This document shows, in pieces, positions 52,546-59,733 of a stretch of 64,000 bases of DNA. The stretch spans positions 1-64,000 of the forward strand of contig DASPNP010000015.1 of assembly GCA_035626475.1 (NCBI GenBank), read 5' to 3'. Numbering within the stretch: the first letter of the stretch is position 1; each line of letters begins with the position of its first letter. The translations under genes and the position numbers were made by a program. The stretch comes from DASPKT01 sp035626475. Lineage in GTDB: Bacteria > Pseudomonadota > Alphaproteobacteria > Azospirillales > Azospirillaceae. The notes beneath the pieces were generated by a model that saw only the letters and a list, made by a program, of their open reading frames with translations, made no database searches and was not told the origin of the DNA.

Positions 52546-53990
52546 CCGAGATTCTCAGCGACGCCACGCTCAATCGGGTGCCGGCCGGGGTGGAGCGCCC
52601 CGCCTATGACCGGCAGGCGGCCCGCATCGGCGTCGTGCATGTCGGCCCCGGCGCCTTCCACCGCGCCCACCAAGCGCATTATTTCGACCGGCTGCTGGCG
52701 ACGGACCCGCGCTGGGCCGTCTCCGCCGTGTCGCTGCGCAGCGGCGGGGTGACCGACGCGCTGGCACCGCAGGACGGGCTCTACACCCTGGCGGAGTTGG
52801 ACGAGCGGGTGGGCTTCCGGGTCATCGGCGCATTGACCGAATTGCTGTCGGCCGCGCGCGATCCCGAGGCGGTGCTGGCGCGCCTGGCCCATCCCGACAT
52901 CCACATCGTCACCATGACGGTGACGGAGAAGGGCTACTGCCTCGCCGGCGACGGCACGCTGGATTTGGGCCATCCCGACATAAGGCACGATCTCGCGCAC
53001 CCCCATGCGCCGGTCAGCCTGCCGGGGCACCTGGTGGAAGGGCTGCGGCGGCGCCGCGCGGCGGGGCTGAGGCCCTTCACCGCCATCAGCTGCGACAACC
53101 TGGTGGACAATGGCCGGAAGCTGGGTGCCGCCGTGGCCGCGCTCGCCCGCGCCACCGACCCCGCCCTCGCCGACTGGATCGAGGCGGAGGGCGCCTTCCC
53201 CGCCACCATGGTGGACAGCATCACGCCGGCCACCGACGACGATCTGAAGGCGCGGGTGCGGGGGGCGCTGGGGCTGGACGATGCCTGGCCGATCCAGCGC
53301 GAGAGCTTCACCCAATGGGTGGTGGAGGATCGCTTCGCCGGCGAGCGGCCGGACCTCGCCTCGGTCGGCGTGACCCTGACATCGGACGTGCGCGCCTTCG
53401 ACCGGGCCAAGCTGCGGCTGCTGAACGGCCCGCATTCCAGCCTCGCCTATCTGGGCTCCCTGCTGGGCCTGGAGACGGTCGGCGAGGCCATGCGCGACCC
53501 GGACCTGGCGGGCTTCGTCGGGCGGCTGGTGCGCGAGGACATGCTGCCGACCGTCGCGGCGCCGCCGGACTTCGACCTGGGCGCCTATGTGGACGCCATC
53601 CTGAAGCGCTTCCGCAACCCGGCCATCCGGCACCTGCTAAGCCAGATCGCCTGGGACGGCTCGCAGAAGCTGCCCTTCCGCATCCTGGGCACCGTGGCCG
53701 ACGCGCTGGCAAGCGGCCGGCCGGTGGAGCGGCTCTGCCTGCCGCTCGCCGCCTGGATGCACTTCGTCCGCCGCGCCGCGAAGGACGGCCGGGCGATCGT
53801 CGACCCGCTGGCGGACAGGCTGGTGGAGATCGGCCGCGCCTGCGACGGCTCGACGGCGGATGTGGCGCGGTTCCTGGACCTGACCGGTGTGTTCGCGCCG
53901 GACATCGCGCAGGACCCGCGCTTCCGCACGGCGCTGGAGGGCGCCTACGCGGCGCTGGAGCGGGACGTGCGGGGGGCGTTGGTCCCGTAA
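52542..53990 (+). CDS. uxaB: Mannitol-dehydrogenase-family oxidoreductase, probable tagaturonate reductase
   Basis: 482 aa from GTG overlapping the uxaA stop. NAD domain with VHVGPGAFHRAHQAHYFD, the family signature TMVDSITPATDD and the C-terminal helical domain with KLRLLNGPHSSLAYLGSL (active-site Lys region). Sequence alone fits fructuronate, tagaturonate or mannitol reductases; the uxaA partner makes tagaturonate to altronate the best choice. The stop codon lies inside the left arm of a long inverted repeat. Uronate isomerase (uxaC) is not in the window. Confidence 0.88.
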   Translation: MTEILSDATLNRVPAGVERPAYDRQAARIGVVHVGPGAFHRAHQAHYFDRLLATDPRWAVSAVSLRSGGVTDALAPQDGLYTLAELDERVGFRVIGALTELLSAARDPEAVLARLAHPDIHIVTMTVTEKGYCLAGDGTLDLGHPDIRHDLAHPHAPVSLPGHLVEGLRRRRAAGLRPFTAISCDNLVDNGRKLGAAVAALARATDPALADWIEAEGAFPATMVDSITPATDDDLKARVRGALGLDDAWPIQRESFTQWVVEDRFAGERPDLASVGVTLTSDVRAFDRAKLRLLNGPHSSLAYLGSLLGLETVGEAMRDPDLAGFVGRLVREDMLPTVAAPPDFDLGAYVDAILKRFRNPAIRHLLSQIAWDGSQKLPFRILGTVADALASGRPVERLCLPLAAWMHFVRRAAKDGRAIVDPLADRLVEIGRACDGSTADVARFLDLTGVFAPDIAQDPRFRTALEGAYAALERDVRGALVP

Positions 53991-54067
53991 GTCACATGGA
54001 GGCGGAGCCGCAATGCGACACCCCGGCTGGGAATGTCGCATTGCGGCTCCGCCTCCATGCGACCTAC
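53987..54067. repeat. Inverted repeat with 34-bp arms over the uxaB stop
   Basis: Left arm 53987-54020, right arm 54034-54067, 32 of 34 positions paired (GCAATGCGACA / TGTCGCATTGC at the loop). The left arm includes the uxaB TAA. A shorter relative is at 54175..54254. Likely a mobile hairpin element that now also ends the operon's RNA. Confidence 0.85.
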
Positions 54068-54101
54068 GGGCGCTCGATCGCTGCACGTTTGGCACAATCC
54101 T

Positions 54102-54342
54102 CCCCGTCATCCCGGCGCAGGCCGGGACCCAGGGGTTGCGGCGGGATGCGCCCGATGCAGCGCGGACATGGTTCGTAGGTCGCATGGAGCCAAGGGCGCA
54201 ATGCGACATCCCGGCCGGAGCATGTCGCATTGCGCTGCGCTCCATGCGACCTACGGGCATGCTTCATCGACCATTCGTGGCTGCAGCCCCTGGGCCCCGG
54301 CTTAGGCACTGCGTGCCAGCTGCGCAAACGCCGGGGTGACGG
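54102..54342. repeat. REP-type composite element, copy 2
   Basis: Ends match 41205..41514 (CCCGTCATCCCGGCGCA at the left, CAAACGCCGGGGTGACGG at the right). Inside sits a copy of the 53987 hairpin family, so one repeat has inserted into another. Along with the preceding repeat it fills the 385-nt gap before the cupin gene. Confidence 0.8.
54175..54254. repeat. Second copy of the GTAGGTCGCATGGAG hairpin family
   Basis: Arms GTAGGTCGCATGGAG ... CTCCATGCGACCTAC with the inner GCAATGCGACAT / ATGTCGCATTGC; the segment between outer and inner pairs differs from copy 1. Confidence 0.8.
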
Positions 54343-54375
54343 CTTAGAGGGTTGAGCCGGTGGTCTGGCGAGCCC

Positions 54376-54834
54376 TCACCCCTTCCCCGCCTTCTCCCGC
54401 AGCGCCATGACGCTGGGCGCCACCGGGATCGGGTAGTGAGGGTTGGGGTAGGTGATGCAGAGATGGCGGAAGGGCTGGTCGCCCAGGACGCGCCAGACCA
54501 CCCGGCAGCCGCGCGGCATCAAGTAGACGGAGCCCGGCTCGGCGATGACCTTGGCGGTCTCCAGCATCAGCGGCGGCAAATGGTACTCGATCTCCGCCCG
54601 GCCGCTGGTGACGTACTGGACCTCATCGTGCGCCAGCGTCCAGACGATGTCCTGGCCGGGGTAGAAATCCTCGAAGTTGATCTGGCAGGCCGGCTCGTCG
54701 ATGCCGGTGTTGACCGCCCGGAAGCGCGAGCCCGGGTGGAAGGGGAACTCCAGGTCCGGCGCCGTCTCCAGGTCGCTGTCCTCGACCTTGTAGATGCCGA
54801 ACTTCGACCAGACGATGCCACCCCTGTCGGACAT
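54376..54834 (-). CDS. Cupin-fold protein
   Basis: 152 aa, strong GGGGAGG site. Single cupin barrel: INFEDFYPGQDIVW, LAHDEVQYVTSGRAEIEYHL (motif 1 with one His and Glu instead of the usual two His) and PGSVYLMPRGCRVVWRV (motif 2). No signal peptide, so cytoplasmic. Last gene of the leftward catabolic operon, 34 nt after the alpha/beta hydrolase. It could be an isomerase, dioxygenase-like enzyme or binding protein. Confidence 0.82.
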   Translation of the reverse strand: MSDRGGIVWSKFGIYKVEDSDLETAPDLEFPFHPGSRFRAVNTGIDEPACQINFEDFYPGQDIVWTLAHDEVQYVTSGRAEIEYHLPPLMLETAKVIAEPGSVYLMPRGCRVVWRVLGDQPFRHLCITYPNPHYPIPVAPSVMALREKAGKG

Positions 54835-54868
54835 GTGTGCCTCCCCTGCGTATGGTTTATCGGTCGGT

Positions 54869-55678
54869 TCAGGCGGCGACGGCCGCCTCGGCGCGGGCCA
54901 GGAAAGCCACGATCTCGGCCGTCGTGCCCTCCGGGTCCTGGTCAGGCTCGAAATTGGCGCCCTTCAGCACCTTGGAGGTCGCGTCCGGCCGCAGCTCGCG
55001 GGCGCGGTCGAGGAAGGGCATCAGCACGTCGTCCGGGGCGCACATCAGGTGCATCGGGCAGCGCACCTGTTTCATCAGCCCGATGAAGTCCTGGTCCCAG
55101 ACGGCGGTGTAGACCTGGAAGCGGCCCATCCAGGCGCGCAGCGTGTCCACCACCTCGCGGTGATGCAGGGTCAGGTCGGAATGGGCGCCGAGGCCACGCA
55201 GATATTCCCAGGTCTGCAGCAGATAGCTGCCGTCGGCCGTCGGCGACATGGGCTTCTGGTAGTGCTGGCGGAAGGCGTCGCGTTCCTCCTGGGTCAGCGG
55301 CACCGGCCCGATCATGGCGAGGCTGGCGACGCGGTCCGGGTTCTTCGCCGCGATGTCGACGCCGATGCAGGCGCCGGTATGGTGGCCGCAGATGTGGAAG
55401 CGCTTGAGCCCGATCCCGTCGATGGCGGCCAGCACCCAGGCGGCGTACTGCTCCATGGGCTGGAAGCCCTCGGGATCGAAGCTGCCGCCGAAGCCCGGCG
55501 TGTCCAGGGCATAGAGCGGCCGGTCCTGCGGCAGGCGGCGCATGACCTCCTCCCACATGGCGCCAGAGCTGGCGGTCTGGTGCAGGAAGACGATGGGCGT
55601 GCCGGACCCGCCCCCATGCTGGCGGTAATGGACCTGGCCGGCCGGCGTGTCGACATAGGCCTTGCGAATGCGCGTCAT
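54869..55678 (-). CDS. Alpha/beta-fold hydrolase with His at the nucleophile position
   Basis: 269 aa; GGGAGAGGG before the ATG. Oxyanion region PIVFLHQTASSGAMWEEVMR; the nucleophile elbow reads FHICGHHTGACIG, so the usual Ser of GxSxG is His. Acid and His regions (MCAPDDVLMPFLDR) are near the end. Related alpha/beta-fold proteins with GxHTG elbows exist and may act as C-C hydrolases or lyases, or have lost hydrolase activity. Cytoplasmic. Operon position between FAD oxidase and cupin suggests a ring-fission or ester-hydrolysis step. Confidence 0.85.
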   Translation of the reverse strand: MTRIRKAYVDTPAGQVHYRQHGGGSGTPIVFLHQTASSGAMWEEVMRRLPQDRPLYALDTPGFGGSFDPEGFQPMEQYAAWVLAAIDGIGLKRFHICGHHTGACIGVDIAAKNPDRVASLAMIGPVPLTQEERDAFRQHYQKPMSPTADGSYLLQTWEYLRGLGAHSDLTLHHREVVDTLRAWMGRFQVYTAVWDQDFIGLMKQVRCPMHLMCAPDDVLMPFLDRARELRPDATSKVLKGANFEPDQDPEGTTAEIVAFLARAEAAVAA

Positions 55679-55711
55679 GGCGCCCTCTCCCTGGTCGGTT
55701 GTTCGTTATGA

Positions 55712-55909
55712 TCTCCCTCTCCCCTTGAGGGAGAGGGAGGGACCCATCGCGCATGCGATGGGGGGGTGAGGGGGCGACCGGCAAGGCCGGGCGTTCTCCA
55801 CGGCCGATCCTGGAACGACGGTCGAGAACGTCGGGCTGGCGCCCGCCGACCCCTCATCCTCCCCAAGCAGGCTTGGGGCCCCATCCTTCTCCCTCAGGGG
55901 GAGAAGGAT
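55712..55909. repeat. 197-bp palindromic intergenic repeat, copy 2
   Basis: Same family as 33357..33553: CTCCCTCTCCCCTTGAGGGA at one end, CCTTCTCCCTCAGGGGGAGA at the other, with GTTCTC...GAGAAC inside. Here it lies inside the catabolic operon, between the FAD oxidase and hydrolase genes. Confidence 0.85.
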
Positions 55910-55920
55910 GTCCGCCCCCC

Positions 55921-57519
55921 TCACCTCAGCCCCAGCGCCCCCGGGTTCACGCGGCGCTGGGGGTCGACCACGTCCTTGACCCCGTTCAGCAGCCGCCACA
56001 GCCCCTTGTCGGCCATGACCTGCTCGTACTTGTAGTATTTGCCGAGCTGCAGGTGGCAGGCGCCCAGGCTGTCGAACAGGTCGCGCAGCTCCTCGCGCAG
56101 GCCCAGCACCACCTGGCGGGTGGTGGCGTCGGCGGGGATGGACTTCCACTTGTCCGCGAACTCCTCCTCGATCAGCGACAGGCGGAACGGGCCCAGCTCG
56201 TCGAACCAGTAGAAGCTGGGCTCGATCACGAACTCGGCGCCGGCGAAGCAGGTCAGGTAGGAGGTGCGGATGTTGTGCTTCTCCAGGATCGGCTTCTTCT
56301 CGGCCAGCCACTTCTCCGTCGCCCGACCGGCTGCGACCGCCTTGGACAGCGGGAAGAAGCCGTGGACCGGGATCCAGATCTCGCCCTCCGAGCCCAGCAG
56401 GATGGTGCGCACGCCGCCGAAGGGCGCCGCGCGGAAGGCGATGGGCAGGCTGTTCTCGATCTCCACCGCCCCCTTCTCGACGCAGACCTCGGCCGCCATC
56501 TCCATGGCCGAGTTGGCCGAGATGTCGTCGATGGCGTCGAAGGTCATGTGCAGGGAATACTTCACGCCCTTCAGCAGGTTCTTGCCCGTCACCGCCATCT
56601 TGGCGGCGCGGGCGAGGCCCCGGATGCCGCCGGTGCGCGCGACCTTGCCGACGACCGACAGCCCTTCCTTGAAGGTGATGCCCTGCTTCTCGAAGCCGGC
56701 ATTGTAGTAGGGGTCGAAGCCGTAGCATTCGGATGCCACGCCCTGGCGCGCGATCTCGGTCTGCGCCTCCAGCATCTGGTCGAGCGTGTCGAAGCTGAAG
56801 GAGATGTAGGCGGTGGACGGCGGCGTGCGGATCAGCCGCAGCGTCGCCTCCGCCTTGAAGCCGAAGGCGCCGGTGTCGGCGGTGAAGATGCCGGTCAGGT
56901 CGGGCCCGAAATGCCGGTAGAAGGGATTGCCGCCCTCATGCGCGCCCGATCCGGTGCGCATCACCGTGCCGTCGGCCAGCACCATGCGCAGCCCCAGCAG
57001 GCTGTCGGCGACGGTGCGGTGCACGCCCGATCCCAGGAACAGGCTGTTGTTCGACAGCGCCCCGCCGACCGTGGCGTACATGCCGCTGAGCGGGCCGAAA
57101 TAGGGGGTGCGCACGCCCTTGGCCTGCAGCGCCTCGTAGAGCGTCTTCCAGGTGCAGCCGCATTCCACCGTGACGTACATGTCCTCGGTGTTGATCTCGA
57201 CGATGCGGTTCATGCGCCGCATGTCCACGAGGATGCTGTTCGGCTTCTCCGGCGTGTAGGTGTTGGTGTAGGACATGCCGCCGCCGCGGGCGACCACCGG
57301 CAACCCCTCGCGCGCCGCATAGGCCGTCACCTGGCCCAACTCCTCGGCGCTGCCCGGGCGCACCACCAGCGCCGCGACCTCCATCGGCCGGAAGCTGAGG
57401 TCGGTGGAGTAGTAGGCCCGCTGCTGCGGGTCGGAGATCACATTGTCGTTGCCGACGATCTGGCGCAGCGCCTGCGCCGCGCTCTCGGTCATGTCGGGGT
57501 GCTCGGATATGAGAGCCAT
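55921..57519 (-). CDS. FAD-dependent oxidoreductase (PCMH/vanillyl-alcohol-oxidase type)
   Basis: 532 aa; GGGAGG 7 nt before the ATG. FAD-binding PCMH domain: VVRPGSAEELGQVTAYAARE, LPVVARGGGMSYTNTY, ECGCTWKTLYEALQAKGVRT and ATVGGALSNNSLFLGSG. C-terminal cap with PVHGFFPLSKA. This group includes glycolate, 4-cresol, eugenol and vanillyl-alcohol oxidases or dehydrogenases. No signal peptide. With the neighbouring genes, oxidation of an aromatic or alcohol substrate is plausible; substrate unknown. Confidence 0.9.
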   Translation of the reverse strand: MALISEHPDMTESAAQALRQIVGNDNVISDPQQRAYYSTDLSFRPMEVAALVVRPGSAEELGQVTAYAAREGLPVVARGGGMSYTNTYTPEKPNSILVDMRRMNRIVEINTEDMYVTVECGCTWKTLYEALQAKGVRTPYFGPLSGMYATVGGALSNNSLFLGSGVHRTVADSLLGLRMVLADGTVMRTGSGAHEGGNPFYRHFGPDLTGIFTADTGAFGFKAEATLRLIRTPPSTAYISFSFDTLDQMLEAQTEIARQGVASECYGFDPYYNAGFEKQGITFKEGLSVVGKVARTGGIRGLARAAKMAVTGKNLLKGVKYSLHMTFDAIDDISANSAMEMAAEVCVEKGAVEIENSLPIAFRAAPFGGVRTILLGSEGEIWIPVHGFFPLSKAVAAGRATEKWLAEKKPILEKHNIRTSYLTCFAGAEFVIEPSFYWFDELGPFRLSLIEEEFADKWKSIPADATTRQVVLGLREELRDLFDSLGACHLQLGKYYKYEQVMADKGLWRLLNGVKDVVDPQRRVNPGALGLR

Positions 57520-57655
57520 GGTGTCGCCTCCCGTTCATCGCAGCGGGCGTGCGCAGGGGTTCGCGCCCCGGAAGGGGGCGGCGCCGCCGGCCGTCATTGT
57601 TCAAAGGCGGAAGGCCCCCGCCGGCCCTATCACTGGGCCGGGTGGGGGCCGCCCG

Positions 57656-58009
57656 TCATACCGCGTTCTCCACCAGGTGGATCGCCTCCTGGTAGGGCGT
57701 CCGGGACGATCCCTCGCGCTCGCCCTCCAGCTCCTGCTGGACGATGCGGAGCACATTGTCGAGGAAGGCGGCGCGCCATTCCTCGCGCTCCTTCTTCGTC
57801 TCGTCGTCTGCCTCGAAGGACTCGATCTCCGAGCGCAGCACCATGCCCTTGCGGTCGGCGATGCGCTCCATCGTGTCGAGCCGGTCGTGCAGCACGGCGA
57901 CCTCGCCGGCCAGGCCCATCACCATGGCGACCAGACGGTCGACGGCGGGGTCCTCGAAGAAATGCGGCCGCTGGCCCTTGGCCTTGCGCGGCAGGGGTGC
58001 CACGGACAT
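57656..58009 (-). CDS. Conserved-looking 117-aa protein of unknown function
   Basis: 117 aa; GGGAGGG upstream. All-helical, with VDRLVAMVMGLAGEVAVLHD RLDTMER read as a likely coiled coil (about 24-52) and an acidic Glu/Lys segment (DDETKKEREEWRAAF). No motif or signal peptide. Between the methyltransferase (24 nt) and the FAD oxidase (136 nt), so part of the same operon; possibly a subunit or chaperone for one of them. Confidence 0.7.
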   Translation of the reverse strand: MSVAPLPRKAKGQRPHFFEDPAVDRLVAMVMGLAGEVAVLHDRLDTMERIADRKGMVLRSEIESFEADDETKKEREEWRAAFLDNVLRIVQQELEGEREGSSRTPYQEAIHLVENAV

Positions 58010-58033
58010 GCGCGAACCCTCCCTCGGTTATCG

Positions 58034-59215
58034 TTATTTCTTGACGCCGAAGATGTACCAGAGCCCGCCGCCGGCGAAGTCGCCGCCCTGGAAGACCTTG
58101 GTCCGCTCCGCCTCGGCCGCCTCGAAGGCGCTGGGGATCATCGCCTCGAAGGCGTTCTCCGGCTGGAACCCGGTCTCGCCCGCGAGCGCCGCCGGCTCGA
58201 TCTCGTGCGAGGCGCCCCAGTAGGGCTCGTTGTTGTTGCGCGTGTCCCAGTCGAGCATGAAGGCGTCGAACAGGTCGAGGTCCTTGTAGGGCGGCGTCTC
58301 CGCATGCACCGCCATGCCGCCCGGCGTCAGCAGCCGGTTGCATTCCTTCATGATGTTGCGGATGGCCTTGCCCGAGGTCTCGTGCACCAGGATGTGGCTG
58401 ACGATCAGGTCGAAGAAGCCGTCTTCGAAATCCGTCGTTTCGGCGTTCTGCTGCGAGAAATGCACCCGCTTGCCCAGCGATTCCGCCCGGGCATGGGCAT
58501 AGCGCAGGCAGGGCGCGGCCACGTCGATGGCATACACTTCCGCCTCCGGGAAGGCCTCGACATAGGCCAGCGTGCTGTGGCCGACGGTGCAGCCCATGTC
58601 CAGGATGCGCTTCGGCTTGAAGTTCGGGTGCTCCTTCCTCAGCCAGTTGACGATGGAGGCGCCCATGTCGTCGTTGAACGGGCCCATGCGGCCCATGGCG
58701 TAGAGATAGACGGCGCGGTCATAGACGGCGCCCGGCGAGACGTCGCCCTCCTTCGCCTCGAAATGATAGCCGCCGGGCTGGCAATGGATGTCCACCGCCG
58801 TGTGGTAGGCCGGCATCTTCAGGTCGGGGTTCAGCCGGAGCGAGCCGGCCTTGGCCTGGGTGGAGCCGGCGACGCCGATCAGCTCGTCCAGTTGCCGCGC
58901 GACCGGCATCTGGCAGGCGTTCCACATCATCTCCTGCGAGGTCCGCTGCAGCGAACTCCACATCTTGTAATAGGGGTGCTTCTCCATCTCGCGGCGCACC
59001 TCGTGCCGGTCCTTCGGCGGGCGGCCGTTCGCCGCCGTGAAGGCCGGCACCACCGCGCTCTCGTACGCCACGCGGTTGCCGGGCGAGACGCGGGTGGCGA
59101 GGTAGAACTTGAAGTCGCGCACGAACTCCTGCCGGGCACGCTCGTCCTGCGTCGGGCGCGGCAGCACGCCGTGCTCGAACTGGCGTCGCTGATCGGCGGT
59201 CATCATGGTGGTCAT
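58034..59215 (-). CDS. Class I SAM-dependent methyltransferase
   Basis: 393 aa from ATG at 59215 with GGAGG 8 nt upstream; the longer in-frame start has no such site. The first 200 residues are helical and family-specific; the methyltransferase fold follows: RILDMGCTVGHSTLAYVEAF (SAM motif I, with Cys-Thr-Val in place of GxG), AEVYAIDVAAPCLRYA, FDLIVSHILVHETSG, and LTPGGMAVHAE. Might be a true O-methyltransferase or demethylase-linked enzyme in the catabolic operon. First gene behind the TTGTATACAA site. Confidence 0.88.
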   Translation of the reverse strand: MTTMMTADQRRQFEHGVLPRPTQDERARQEFVRDFKFYLATRVSPGNRVAYESAVVPAFTAANGRPPKDRHEVRREMEKHPYYKMWSSLQRTSQEMMWNACQMPVARQLDELIGVAGSTQAKAGSLRLNPDLKMPAYHTAVDIHCQPGGYHFEAKEGDVSPGAVYDRAVYLYAMGRMGPFNDDMGASIVNWLRKEHPNFKPKRILDMGCTVGHSTLAYVEAFPEAEVYAIDVAAPCLRYAHARAESLGKRVHFSQQNAETTDFEDGFFDLIVSHILVHETSGKAIRNIMKECNRLLTPGGMAVHAETPPYKDLDLFDAFMLDWDTRNNNEPYWGASHEIEPAALAGETGFQPENAFEAMIPSAFEAAEAERTKVFQGGDFAGGGLWYIFGVKK

Positions 59216-59289
59216 CGGGAAAGCCTCCAACCTTGGGTGGGCAGCCTGGTGGTGGGGCCGCGCGGCCTGAGCCTTACGCGTCTGCATGA

Positions 59290-59299
59290 TTGTATACAA
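59290..59299. promoter_or_regulatory. TTGTATACAA operator candidate before the methyltransferase operon
   Basis: Perfect 10-bp palindrome 75 nt before the methyltransferase start. This pattern is typical of FadR/VanR-type GntR regulators. Pairs with 59521..59530. Confidence 0.6.
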
Positions 59300-59520
59300 G
59301 TCGCGGCGGAGCCACAAGCGGCTTGCCATAATGCCAAGGCCGGCGCTTAGGCCGCCGAACTATGTCCGTCGACCGGGATTTTTCGAGCGATTCCGCCAAA
59401 ACGCAGATGCCGCAAGGGTTTTTAGCTGCTTTGGGTACTCCGTGAGGAGCGGTGCGTCGGGCCGAAAGCCGCAGTGGCGGTAGATTCGCCACAACGCCTC
59501 TTAACAGCGTCGCATTGATT

Positions 59521-59530
59521 TGGTATACAA
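59521..59530. promoter_or_regulatory. TGGTATACAA operator candidate before the TonB receptor
   Basis: Nine of ten matches to the palindrome at 59290. The 518-nt gap between the divergent units holds these two sites, a possible short ORF (59591-59722) and the receptor's ribosome site. Confidence 0.6.
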
Positions 59531-59590
59531 TCCGCCATGCAGTCGCGGAGCCCAGGGAATCCGCCGTTCTGCCGCTTTCAAGGAGACGCC

Positions 59591-59722
59591 ATGGACCACA
59601 CCGCGGGTGTGGCTGCGGGGCCGCTTGCGCCCCCGCGACGCCCGACCCGCGCCCGTCAGCGGACCTGCAGAACAGTCACAGAGGGACCGTGCCGGCGCAA
59701 ATTCCGCCGCGCGCAATCATAA
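59591..59722 (+). CDS. Possible 43-aa leader ORF upstream of the TonB receptor
   Basis: ATG with AAGGAG about 6 nt upstream, 43 codons, Arg/Pro-rich, ending within the receptor's ribosome site (stop at 59720). The good start signal and the position suggest either a translated leader or an accident of G+C-rich sequence. No protein family seen. Confidence 0.25.
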   Translation: MDHTAGVAAGPLAPPRRPTRARQRTCRTVTEGPCRRKFRRAQS

Positions 59723-59733
59723 GGGAGGCACCC

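Noticed and set aside
55753..58044. 763-codon open frame antisense to the FAD oxidase
   Set aside because: No motif or good start; a by-product of high GC. The same applies to long frames at 37524..39680, 46692..48383 and 59656..62004.
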